DNA of 64,000 nucleotides from NCBI GenBank assembly GCA_021787735.1, contig JAJYLL010000001.1, positions 62,001 to 126,000 on the forward strand, read 5' to 3'. Each line of letters begins with the position of its first letter. The stretch's first letter is position 1. A program made the translations under genes and the position numbers. The notes under the pieces were generated by a model, which made no database searches, was not told the origin of the DNA, and saw only the letters and a list, made by a program, of their open reading frames with translations. This stretch comes from Acidobacteriota bacterium. Lineage in GTDB: Bacteria > Acidobacteriota > Terriglobia > UBA7540. This document shows positions 52,954 through 61,258 of the stretch, piece after piece.

Positions 52954-53943
52954 TTAGTCCCCTGGGACCTCTTCAACAAGGAATGGGGCCGCACGGAGAT
53001 AACGCGCGACTCTTCGCTTTGACTCGATCATGCGATAGGCACGCTCAACCTGATCGGCACTCATGCCGACTGCCGGCGCCAAGTTCGCAGCCGCAATGTT
53101 CTGATTTCTTCCATACAAACAGAGATCCATTTTCTCGAGCGGAAGTGAGAAATAGAACTCCTCCTGGGTCTGTCCGAGGGAATAAGTGTCGGTGGTGGCG
53201 GGCTGCCGCTGGATCTCCTCAGGCACACCCAGATAGGCCGCCAACTGGTACACCTGCGACTTGTAGAGATGGGCGATCGGCTTCAGGTCAGCGGCACCAT
53301 CGCCGTTCTTGACGAAAAAACCCTGATCGTACTCCAGCCGATTGGGAGTTCCTGCGACCGCGTATTGCAGGAGGTCGCCGTAGTAGTACTCCATCATCTT
53401 TCGCGTTCGTTGTTTGAAGTTGGTAGCGGCAACAATTTGCAAGTAAGCCGAGGCTGTGAGCCTCATCTTCGTCCTTTCACCCTGCGGGTTCTCAACAACG
53501 ATAGAGAACAGCGCATAACGATCATCATCGACAAGATTGGGTAGGACGATCTTGCATTTACAGTCGGCGTTATACTTGGGCACTACGGTTCGAATCGCTT
53601 CATCCCGACGCTCATAACAACGAATTCCTCGGAGAATGGGACTGATGTCTTCAACCACCGATCGAGCCTGGAGCGATTCGGCAACCATTTGACCGAGGCG
53701 CAGACTTTCCGGAGATGACTCCTCTTCCGGCAACAGCAATATCAAGACCCGATCCTTGCCCGCCGCACGGGCACAGAGAAAGGCCACGACACTGCTGTCA
53801 ATCCCACCGGAAACAGCCACCACAATTCCCTTCCTCTTTAGTTGTTGGAAGACAAGATCGCGGACCCGCACGGCAATGCGCTTTGTCTCTTGCGCGGGAT
53901 CGATACGAAGCACGTCAGCAGACACGGCAGAGTGCGGATTCAT
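52954..53943 (-). CDS. NAD-synthase-like ATP pyrophosphatase
   Basis: 329 residues. The N-type ATP pyrophosphatase signature VAVSGGIDSSVVAFL lies near residue 43. Later motifs are NPQGERTKMRLTASAYLQIV, AATNFKQRTR, YDQGFFVKNGDGAADLKPIA and LYKSQVYQLAAYLG, all as in ammonia-dependent NAD synthetase (NadE). The glutaminase domain is absent. It could be a housekeeping NadE, but its location between an acyl-AMP ligase and an acyl carrier protein suggests a paralogue that amidates another adenylated acid. GGGGAG precedes the ATG. Confidence 0.85.
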   Translation of the reverse strand: MNPHSAVSADVLRIDPAQETKRIAVRVRDLVFQQLKRKGIVVAVSGGIDSSVVAFLCARAAGKDRVLILLLPEEESSPESLRLGQMVAESLQARSVVEDISPILRGIRCYERRDEAIRTVVPKYNADCKCKIVLPNLVDDDRYALFSIVVENPQGERTKMRLTASAYLQIVAATNFKQRTRKMMEYYYGDLLQYAVAGTPNRLEYDQGFFVKNGDGAADLKPIAHLYKSQVYQLAAYLGVPEEIQRQPATTDTYSLGQTQEEFYFSLPLEKMDLCLYGRNQNIAAANLAPAVGMSADQVERAYRMIESKRRVARYLRAAPFLVEEVPGD

Positions 53944-53963
53944 GTGGTTTCTCCCCGCTTCGG

Positions 53964-54242
53964 TTAATGGCTCGCTGCGCTGTCCGCTCGGGGCAGTGTG
54001 CCTCCAAGTTTTCTGGTTACATAAGCCGAGATGTTATTAATCGAGTCCAGGTTCTCCGGCCGCAGTTCCCCCTCTTCCACGGTAATGCCGAACGTCTCTT
54101 CAAGGAAGCCTACCAGTTGAAGAACCCCGGTGGAGTCAATGATGCCGTTTTCCAGAAATGAATCAGCGTCCTTCAGGTTATACTCCTGACCCATCAGGTA
54201 GTTCTCTCCCACAAAGCTCCGCACCTGCTGCGCGATCGTCAT
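53964..54242 (-). CDS. Acyl carrier protein
   Basis: 92 residues from ATG 54242, whose ATGA overlaps the stop of the amidotransferase gene. Upstream in-frame starts at 54251 and 54275 are possible. The four-helix carrier fold is indicated by FLENGIIDSTGVLQLVGFLE, where Ser37 in DST is the expected 4'-phosphopantetheine attachment site. The common motif is DSL/DSI, so Thr at the next position is unusual. ITVEEGELRPENLDSINNIS fits helix III. It probably carries the acyl or aminoacyl group made by the downstream AMP ligase. Confidence 0.88.
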   Translation of the reverse strand: MTIAQQVRSFVGENYLMGQEYNLKDADSFLENGIIDSTGVLQLVGFLEETFGITVEEGELRPENLDSINNISAYVTRKLGGTLPRADSAASH

Positions 54243-56212
54243 TGAAGGCATACGCTTGAACCTCTTTCGGGACATGATCTAGAAATACCTCTCGCCTCGG
54301 GTCGATTCATAAAACGCTCCAAAAGTATTTGGGTCGACAAAACACCGACCAAGGCCATGTCGTCCTTTACGCTGGTTGGGCGCCCACTACGGAACTTGGC
54401 CACCAGCGCTGCAACAGTCTGGGGATCGAAAATCCCGTCCCGCTTGATGGTTTCTAAAGACAGGAGTTCATCTGCGTAGCTTCCTGGACGACCGAAGAAG
54501 CATTTGCCGTCCGGCGCACGGTAGGGCTGCTTGTGGCGCTTCCTAATCGACTCGGGGATCAAGCCACGGGCAGCCTCTTTCAGCAGATATTTTTGGTCCA
54601 GGACCTTCATCTTCAATCGCGGCGGAAGCTTGGCGGCGAATTCCACGACGCGAACGTCCAGAAAAGGATAACGCCCCTCCACAGCATGGGCCATGGCCAT
54701 TCGATCCCCTTGAGAGGACAGGATGTACCCGGGCAGGAGATACATTGCTTCCAGGTATTCCGCCTGATTGAACGGTGCCCACGACAGAAAACCCCGTGGG
54801 AGGGTTCTTTCCAGCTCCTCAATCAAAGGGGATTTCCTCATTTCGGCGTGAACATCCTCCGAAAAAAAGACCTTTAATCTGGCAGTCAGTTCCCAACGAG
54901 TGAGATGCGAGAAGAAGGGATTTACAAGGTCCTTGGTGGTCACGCAGAAAAAACTCTTCAGATAGGAGGGCGACTGCCGCTGTATTGCTTTCATGTAAGG
55001 ATAGAGGCGCTTCAAGAGGAGCGGGCGCCACGCGGAGGCCGGATTTCGCCCCCAAAAACGGCGAATCTTGGCCTCTTTGTAAATGTCGTATCCGCCCAGA
55101 GTTTCGTCCGCTCCTTCACCGGTGAGCACAACTTTGAAACCGCTCTTGCGCACCAATTCGGAAAGCAGATAAAGCGGCGCCGGCGCTGTGCGAATGATGG
55201 GCTGTTCTGCGTGCCATACAACCTCGGGAAAGACCCGTGCAATGTCATCGTACGAGCAATGCACGTCGCTGTGCTGGGTCGCCAAGAAGTCACTGGCTTC
55301 CTGCTGATACGCACTCTCGTCAAACTCGGGATCGTCAAAACTGACCGAAAAGGTCCTAAGCCTTTCACCAACCATCTGCTTAGCCAATGCCGTGGTGACC
55401 GTGGAGTCGATGCCCCCGCTGAGGTACGCACCTACCGGGACGTCAGCTCGCAACCGAATGCGGGTAGCATCCAGCAACAGCGCGAGAAGTTCCTCCCTTA
55501 AGCACTCTTGCCCGCCTTCGGTTTCTTCGGTGACGGGAGCGTATTCTAGGCGCCAGTACTCCCAAACCCGGACCTTTCCGCCTTCCAAAAGCAAACAGTG
55601 TCCCGGTGGAAGTTGCCAAATGTTCCGGAATGCCGTCCGCGGCGGCAACGTAACCCAGAATGTGAAAATCTGGTCCAGCGCATGCAAGTCAAGTGCACAT
55701 TCCACTTCGGGGCAAGCTTGCAACGCCTTGATTTCCGATGCAAACAGAAAGCTGTTAGCGGTTTGGGTGTAAAAGAGCGGCCTGATGCCAAACCGATCGC
55801 GGGAAAGAAAGAGCCTCTTTCTCGTCACATCCCAGATGGCAAACGCCCATTGCCCATTGAAGCGTTCGACGCAGCGTTCTCCCTCCTCTTGGTAGAGGTG
55901 CAGGATGACCTCAGTATCAGAGCGGTTCCTGAACTTATGCCCCTTGCGAATCAACTCCTCGCGCAGTTCCAAATAGTTGAATATCTCACCGTTAAAGGTA
56001 ATGCCAACGGATCGATCTTCAGTGAACATGGGCTGCCCACCGCCGGTGAGGTCGATAATACTCAATCGGGCGTGGCCTAATCCCACCCCCGTGTCGGTAT
56101 AAATTCCGCACTCGTCGGGGCCGCGATGTCGGAGCGCGCTCGTCATGCGTTGGACGAGATCGGGTTCGACCGCAAGGCTACCAATAGCAACGCTTCCGCA
56201 AATTCCACACAT
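54239..56212 (-). CDS. asnB: Asparagine synthase (glutamine-hydrolysing)-like amidotransferase
   Basis: 657 residues from MCGICGSV, which puts the catalytic Cys at position 2 after Met removal. The open frame to 56281 is ignored. The Ntn glutaminase domain (residues 1-190) has LRHRGPDECGIY, ARLSIIDLTGGGQPM and FNGEIFNYLELR. The synthetase domain has the PP-loop YLSGGIDSTVTTALA and TGEGADETLGGYDIY. It moves glutamine-derived ammonia to an adenylated carboxylate. In this setting it may be a cluster-specific amidotransferase (XrtA/exopolysaccharide-type clusters contain similar ones) rather than the housekeeping asparagine synthetase. Confidence 0.93.
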   Translation of the reverse strand: MCGICGSVAIGSLAVEPDLVQRMTSALRHRGPDECGIYTDTGVGLGHARLSIIDLTGGGQPMFTEDRSVGITFNGEIFNYLELREELIRKGHKFRNRSDTEVILHLYQEEGERCVERFNGQWAFAIWDVTRKRLFLSRDRFGIRPLFYTQTANSFLFASEIKALQACPEVECALDLHALDQIFTFWVTLPPRTAFRNIWQLPPGHCLLLEGGKVRVWEYWRLEYAPVTEETEGGQECLREELLALLLDATRIRLRADVPVGAYLSGGIDSTVTTALAKQMVGERLRTFSVSFDDPEFDESAYQQEASDFLATQHSDVHCSYDDIARVFPEVVWHAEQPIIRTAPAPLYLLSELVRKSGFKVVLTGEGADETLGGYDIYKEAKIRRFWGRNPASAWRPLLLKRLYPYMKAIQRQSPSYLKSFFCVTTKDLVNPFFSHLTRWELTARLKVFFSEDVHAEMRKSPLIEELERTLPRGFLSWAPFNQAEYLEAMYLLPGYILSSQGDRMAMAHAVEGRYPFLDVRVVEFAAKLPPRLKMKVLDQKYLLKEAARGLIPESIRKRHKQPYRAPDGKCFFGRPGSYADELLSLETIKRDGIFDPQTVAALVAKFRSGRPTSVKDDMALVGVLSTQILLERFMNRPEARGISRSCPERGSSVCLQ

Positions 56213-56281
56213 CTTAGTCCCACTCATTACAAGCAAGACCGATTCATGAGAAGCACGCGGGCACCCAACAAACCGGGTCAT

Positions 56282-57190
56282 TTATCTCAACCGCCGACGG
56301 ATGCCCCGAGGCAAGGAATTGACCACCCGCCTCACAAAGGGCATCAACCGGTCCGGCATCCAAAGCCTCGCCAGCGTGTCGAAGCGCCCACGGTGACAGT
56401 AACGAATAACAGAGTCCAGTCCCCTCAGGCGATCCGCACTTAAACGCCAGTCCGATGCTGCGCAATTCTCCAGGATGTGTGCCTCGGAATTGCTTTTAGG
56501 AATGGCTACGACGCCTTCCTTACAAAGGCACCAATTGATAGCAATCTGCGCAGGGGATTTGCCCATCGAACGCGAAAGGTTTGCGAGTACGCCCTGAGGA
56601 TCACAATCCTGTAAGCGATCAAGCCCCCTCGCCAGTGGGCTATGAGCAATCACGGTAATGTGATGCGCCTTACAATACGGCAGAAGATCTTTCTCAATAG
56701 TTCGATCAATCAGGTTGTATCGGAGGTGGTTGGATACGGCAGAGTACAGGTGAAAGGCTCTCCGGGCCGCAATCAGCTGCACTACAGAAAAATTACTGAC
56801 ACCAACGAACTTCACCTTTCCCGCATTCACTACCTCCGCCAAAGCATCCATTGTCTCCTTAATGGCAATTGCCGGATTCGGTCCATGAAGTTGCAGAAGG
56901 TCAATCGTATCAAGTCCCAACCGCTTTAGGATCGAGTCGACTGACACACACAGACGGGAGCGGGAAAAGTTCTGAGGCGAGACCTTCGTAGCTACAAACA
57001 CATGCTGGCGAAATCCCTTCAGGGCCTCACCAACAATATGATCGGTTCCGTACGATTCAGCCGTGTCAATGAAAAGAGCACCTGCCTCAAAACCGCGCCG
57101 CGAGGGGCCGGGATCCGCGCGATAATTCCATGTTCCCATGCCAATTTCAGGAAGATAAACGCCAGTCTTCCCCAGTTCTTTGGTCATCAT
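56282..57190 (-). CDS. Aldo/keto reductase
   Basis: 302 residues from ATG 57190 (AAGGA ten bases upstream). A longer version could start at 57268, overlapping the acyltransferase stop. The (beta/alpha)8 reductase fold shows FIDTAESYG (catalytic Asp and Tyr), FVATKVSPQ (catalytic Lys) and LLQLHGPNP (catalytic His). VGVSNFSVVQL and VAIPKSNSEAHI are the later NADPH-binding strands. It reduces a carbonyl to an alcohol with NADPH. Placed in the cluster between the acyltransferase and the amidotransferase. Confidence 0.9.
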   Translation of the reverse strand: MMTKELGKTGVYLPEIGMGTWNYRADPGPSRRGFEAGALFIDTAESYGTDHIVGEALKGFRQHVFVATKVSPQNFSRSRLCVSVDSILKRLGLDTIDLLQLHGPNPAIAIKETMDALAEVVNAGKVKFVGVSNFSVVQLIAARRAFHLYSAVSNHLRYNLIDRTIEKDLLPYCKAHHITVIAHSPLARGLDRLQDCDPQGVLANLSRSMGKSPAQIAINWCLCKEGVVAIPKSNSEAHILENCAASDWRLSADRLRGLDSVIRYCHRGRFDTLARLWMPDRLMPFVRRVVNSLPRGIRRRLR

Positions 57191-57257
57191 GGTCCGAATA
57201 TCCTTCGCCGAAAAGGCATCGCAAAATGAAAGGCGAAGCTGCAGATTCGCGCATTCA

Positions 57258-57989
57258 TCAAGCCTCATGGCCAGGCGACTTTTTGACCTTCTCCTTAGCG
57301 GGAGACTGCTTACGGAGCCTCATTCCCTGAACAAATTCCTCGTATGAATATTCGGCTGTCAACGGGACTGTCGCAAACCCCAGAACTTGGGAAGCGGGGG
57401 ATCCCCAGAGGGCATGCGCCGGCACGTTTCTACTCACCACGGTGCCGGCCCGAATGACTGCCCCCTCGCCAATTCGCACATTAGGAAGGATTACACAGTG
57501 CGGTCCGATAAAAACGTCTCGCTCAATGACAACCTTTCCGCTGGTCGTCGGTTGCCTGGGCCCCCAGTAAAAGTGACCGAAGATAGAGGTTCTAAGACCA
57601 ACGGTGCAATTGTCGCCGATCGTCAAGTTTTCGGGGTGAAGTTCATCGAGGTACACAAATTGTGCAATCCAAACGTTTTCCCCGATGGTCACCCCACGGA
57701 GGCGATGGAGCCACGGGCGCACGCTGCCCCCACCCGGAACAATGAAGGCAATTTTGTGAATGAACCTGCCAAGGATCCCTTGGAACATCAAACGCACCCC
57801 CTCGCGAAGTAAGGGCGTCCGAACGGAGGGCGTCGCTTCAACACGTGCTTTACAATCAAAAATAATACACTTTTTCGCGCCACTCAAGTGCATACCTGGG
57901 GGCCTTGTCCGAATTGTCAGATCCGTAGGCCGTTCTATGCCGATTTCGCTGATCGGCTCATCGCCGAGGTCCGACCTCTTTGTCAGCAC
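57258..57989 (-). CDS. Left-handed beta-helix acyltransferase (WbbJ/CatB-like)
   Basis: 243 residues from a GTG at 57989. An ATG at 57893 is an alternative start. Hexapeptide-repeat turns run from about residue 95 to 205: VTIGENVWIAQFVYLDE, LTIGDNCTVGLRTSIFG, VVIERDVFIGPHCVILPNV, RIGEGAVIRAGTVV, SRNVPAHALWGSPA. The His in GPHC or GHFYW could be the catalytic base. Such enzymes acetylate or acylate sugars, often in capsule or O-antigen loci. First gene of the cluster on the minus strand. Confidence 0.85.
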   Translation of the reverse strand: MLTKRSDLGDEPISEIGIERPTDLTIRTRPPGMHLSGAKKCIIFDCKARVEATPSVRTPLLREGVRLMFQGILGRFIHKIAFIVPGGGSVRPWLHRLRGVTIGENVWIAQFVYLDELHPENLTIGDNCTVGLRTSIFGHFYWGPRQPTTSGKVVIERDVFIGPHCVILPNVRIGEGAVIRAGTVVSRNVPAHALWGSPASQVLGFATVPLTAEYSYEEFVQGMRLRKQSPAKEKVKKSPGHEA

Positions 57990-58483
57990 GGACCGTTTGC
58001 AGCCGAACTGAACCAGAACTTCTACGTTTTCGATTCCACCACCGCCTCAAACAGCATCGGCGCATCCGCGCTTTCTATGGCATTGCGCCCAACGCCGTCA
58101 GGGCTCAGGTCTGGGTCGCCATCACCGTCGACGTCCTGATAGCCATCTTGAAAGAACAACTCCAATTGGACTTCATCCTGTACAAAATCCTGCAAATCCT
58201 GAGCATCATCATTTTCGAGAACACCCCCGGTTCATGGGCTTTCCCCCAATGCAAAGACCAATCTCTACAATCAGATCCCTGCATCCAACTGGATCTATTC
58301 AACTTATGATGGGACCGTACTAATTCCAGAATGGGAAAGCCCTCCGCGAGGTTGCAGGCACTACGAGGCGAGCGCCACCCAGCGACGCTCATTCCCTTGA
58401 ACTGCGAATAGGCGTATGATGACGGTTGGTTCGCAAATACAAAACAGAAATTTCAATTAACTTTATCGGCGCAGGAGCAGGTA
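57990..58483. other. Mostly non-coding gap with calcium-motif fragment
   Basis: 494 bases between the acyltransferase gene and the ABM monooxygenase gene. No complete gene is visible. A short minus-strand frame encoding a DxDxDG-like motif is listed separately at 58022-58231. The GGAGCAGG ribosome site for the gene at 58484 lies at its end. Confidence 0.45.
58022..58231 (-). pseudogene. Fragment with EF-hand/thrombospondin-type calcium motif
   Basis: A 69-codon open frame without a start codon reads TGGVLENDDAQDLQDFVQDE, then FFQDGYQDVDGDGDPDLSPD and ends at TAG 58022-58024. The DVDGDGDPD stretch matches calcium-binding loops of thrombospondin type 3 or VCBS/FG-GAP proteins. The absence of a start or ribosome site suggests a gene remnant. 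Weak evidence. Confidence 0.35.
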
Positions 58484-58828
58484 ATGAACGCGCTTGAAGT
58501 AACCGCCCGCGGGGCGATCCACGAAGGCAAACTTGAAGAATTCAAGGCCCTCGCCGCCGAATGCATGCGGACCGTTCGTGAAAAGGACTCGGGCACACTG
58601 CAGTACAATTGGTTTCTCAATGAAGCCCAAACGGAATGTGTGGTTCGAGAGGCTTACAGAGACTCGGAAGCGGTCCTGGAGCACATTGCCAATCTCGGCG
58701 CTACCATGAGGGCAATTGTCTCAGTCTGCGATTGGACCTTTGAGGTGTTCGGGTCTCCGTCTCCCGAACTTGTCGAGGCTGCCGCAGGACTAAGCCCCAA
58801 GGTCTACGTGCCGTTCCAGAGCATGTGA
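58484..58828 (+). CDS. Antibiotic biosynthesis monooxygenase (ABM) domain protein
   Basis: 114 residues, a ferredoxin-like fold with LEVTARGAIHEGKLEEFKAL, CMRTVREKDSGTLQYNWFLN and REAYRDSEAVLEHIANLG. Relatives such as YgiN are quinol monooxygenases needing no cofactor. GGAG precedes the ATG. It ends 41 bases from the convergent leucyl aminopeptidase gene. Physiological substrate unknown. Confidence 0.85.
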   Translation: MNALEVTARGAIHEGKLEEFKALAAECMRTVREKDSGTLQYNWFLNEAQTECVVREAYRDSEAVLEHIANLGATMRAIVSVCDWTFEVFGSPSPELVEAAAGLSPKVYVPFQSM

Positions 58829-58869
58829 TTGATCAGGTGGGTCAGGCAAGCACCTTGTCCGCTAGTGCC

Positions 58870-60357
58870 CTAGCCGCCGAGGCGCGCCAGCAGATTGACC
58901 AGCGTCCGCACGGGAACGCCTGTCGGGCCCTTGGCCAGCCAGGGCTTTTCGTCATTCGACCACGCCGTCCCTGCAATATCCAGGTGGACCCACGGCGTAT
59001 CTTCCGCAAACTCGCCCACAAACATGGCCGCCGTGATGGAGCCGCCGGGCCGGCCACCGCTGTTGGCCAAATCGCCAATCGAGCTCTTATAAAGGTCGCG
59101 GTATTCGTCGTCAACGGGCATCTGCCACATCCGCTCACCCGTCGCGGCGCCGCTTTCAACGACCCGATTGACCCACTCCTGGTCGCGGCCGAACACGCCG
59201 GTGGTAATGTTACCCAGCGCAACCACGATGGCGCCGGTCAAGGTGGCGGCGTCAATCAGCACATTGCAGCCGAGCTGCCGCGCGTAGGTCAGCGAGTCGG
59301 CCAGCGCCAGCCGGCCCTCTGCGTCGGTATTCAGCACCTCGATGGTCTTGCCGGACATCGACGTGATCACATCGCCCGGACGATAGGCCTTGGCCCCCGG
59401 CATGTTTTCCGTGGCGGGAATCAAGGCTATCACGCGCACTTTGGGTTTGATCTGCGCGATGGCCTGCATCACTCCCAGCATAGTAGCGCCCCCCGCCATG
59501 TCGGTCTTCATCTCGTGCATGTTCTGGCTGGGCTTGAGTGAAATGCCTCCCGAATCAAAAGTGATTCCCTTGCCCACCAGGCCGATCACCGGCGACTCCG
59601 GCGCATCCTGCGGAAGATAACGCAGTACCAGCAGTCGCGGCGGCTCGGTGCTGCCCTGGGCCACGGCAAGAAACGCTCCCATTTTCAGGCTGCGGATTTC
59701 TTCTTCGCCGAGTTCCTGAAATTCCAGGCCCATGCGCCCGGCCATTTCGCTCGCCCGCTGCGCGAGGACCGTGGGCGTCATGCGGTTGGCAGGCTCGTTG
59801 ACTAGCGTACGTGCAAAATTCGCGGCATCGCCCATCGCCTGGCCTCGCTCGACGGCAGCATTGAATTCTTCTGAGGCGTTCAGGGACTCGCCCGCCAGCA
59901 CAAACGTGCCGATGCTATAATCGCCGTTACGCTCCGTGCGGTACGGGTCGCTGTCATAATCGGCCAGGATGGCGCCCTCGACCACGGGCTGGATATGGTC
60001 GGCGCCGGTTTCCGGCGAAACCACCCAGGCCATCTGCCTGACGCCGCGGGTCCGCAGGAAGCGCACCGCCGCTCCGGCCAGCCGGCCAAGCTGATAGGTC
60101 TTGAACTTGTCTTTCTTCCCTGCTCCCACAATAAGCAGCTTTTGCGCAGCAAGCCCGGCGGGCCGATGGATGAGGGTCCGCTCGTAGGCCTTGCCTTTCA
60201 ACTCGCCGCTTTCCTTGAGTTCGGCCAGCAGCGCGCGCGTTTCTTCAGGAAGCAAATCCACGCTGCCGCTTGAAATAGGATCGTCTTCAAAGCAATAGAC
60301 CGTAACTGCAGGTAAAGCCAGCCGGGCTGGTGATTCTTGTTGCAACTTGATGTTCAC
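58870..60357 (-). CDS. pepA: Leucyl aminopeptidase (M17)
   Basis: 495 residues. The M17 signature NTDAEGRLALAD, and the metal/catalytic region GKGITFDSGGISLKPSQNMH with MKTDMAGGATMLG, are intact, giving Lys, Asp and Glu ligands for two metals. The N-terminal macro-like domain covers about residues 1-165. It removes N-terminal amino acids in the cytoplasm. It follows smpB on the minus strand after 78 bases, so it may be cotranscribed. Confidence 0.95.
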   Translation of the reverse strand: MNIKLQQESPARLALPAVTVYCFEDDPISSGSVDLLPEETRALLAELKESGELKGKAYERTLIHRPAGLAAQKLLIVGAGKKDKFKTYQLGRLAGAAVRFLRTRGVRQMAWVVSPETGADHIQPVVEGAILADYDSDPYRTERNGDYSIGTFVLAGESLNASEEFNAAVERGQAMGDAANFARTLVNEPANRMTPTVLAQRASEMAGRMGLEFQELGEEEIRSLKMGAFLAVAQGSTEPPRLLVLRYLPQDAPESPVIGLVGKGITFDSGGISLKPSQNMHEMKTDMAGGATMLGVMQAIAQIKPKVRVIALIPATENMPGAKAYRPGDVITSMSGKTIEVLNTDAEGRLALADSLTYARQLGCNVLIDAATLTGAIVVALGNITTGVFGRDQEWVNRVVESGAATGERMWQMPVDDEYRDLYKSSIGDLANSGGRPGGSITAAMFVGEFAEDTPWVHLDIAGTAWSNDEKPWLAKGPTGVPVRTLVNLLARLGG

Positions 60358-60435
60358 TGCGCGGTCACTCCTTTTACCTCAAGAGTTTGCAAAGCCAGGT
60401 GTCTGGAAAGTGATTACCAGAGAGGTTTGCGACTC

Positions 60436-60921
60436 CTAGCCGGCGCGCCGCCGGTAGTCATGGATGGCCTGCTCGGCTTCGCGCTTAAGGGTGCGGCTCC
60501 TTTCAGCCTCGCGGCGGTCGTAAACCTTTTTCCCTTTTGCGAGGGCAAGCTCGCACTTGATCTTGTTCCCTCTCAGATAGAGTCGCGTTGGAACCAGCGT
60601 CAGGCCCTTTTCCTGCGTGCGCGAGGTCAGTTTGTTGATCTCCTGCTCGTGCAGCAGCAGGCGCCGCTCGCGGAGCGGGTCGTGATTCAGATAACTCCCC
60701 GAGCTGTAAGTGCTGATGTGGCAGTTCACCAGCCACACTTGGCCGCCCTTCACTGTGGCGTAGCTGTCTTTCAGATTCACTTTGCCTTCGCGGATCGATT
60801 TGACTTCCGTGCCGCGCAGCTCCATTCCGGCCTCAAATTTCTCGAGGAAGTTGTAGTAATGGGCAGCCTGCCGGTTGACAGCAAAGTTCTTCATCCGAGC
60901 TTCGTCGATTTTATTGCCCAT
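60436..60921 (-). CDS. smpB: SsrA-binding protein SmpB
   Basis: 161 residues from ATG 60921 (MGNKIDEARMKNFAVNRQA). The longer frame to 60960 adds an unconserved head. SmpB signatures include AVNRQAAHYYNFLEKFEAG, LRGTEVKSIREGKVNLKDSY, EINKLTSRTQEKGLTLVPT and LALAKGKKVYDRREAERSR. It delivers tmRNA to stalled ribosomes. The tmRNA gene itself is not seen in this window. Confidence 0.96.
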   Translation of the reverse strand: MGNKIDEARMKNFAVNRQAAHYYNFLEKFEAGMELRGTEVKSIREGKVNLKDSYATVKGGQVWLVNCHISTYSSGSYLNHDPLRERRLLLHEQEINKLTSRTQEKGLTLVPTRLYLRGNKIKCELALAKGKKVYDRREAERSRTLKREAEQAIHDYRRRAG

Positions 60922-61258
60922 GTTGCTGTTTCCCCGGTATTTTCGCCCTGAATTCACCATGTTAGCACAGTCTTCCGGGGGTATTCGGTCCGGGGCTTAT
61001 TCGGCTGCTGCTGCCGGGAAACCTTACATCGGGCTTACTCGTCTTAACGAAATGAGATAGAATAATTTCGGGGCCGGTGGCAGTCCGGTTCTGGGGCGCG
61101 CTGGTCAGTCTGTCACTGTGGTAAAATGTTCCTATTGCTGTCGTTGTGGTGCGTCGGGTAGATTCAATGTTTGCGGTACAACTCCGGGCTTGGCAGTCAC
61201 ATCATATTGTTCGAGTAGATCCGGTGACCGGGAGTGGGTACCCGGCCGAAGGTAATTG
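60922..61258. other. Intergenic region between smpB and tonB-like gene
   Basis: 337 bases separating divergent genes. It must hold promoters for both directions. A TAGAAT hexamer at 61058-61063 is a weak -10 candidate for the plus strand, without a fitting -35. GAAGG (61249-61253) provides the ribosome site for the gene at 61259. No RNA gene is apparent. Confidence 0.4.
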
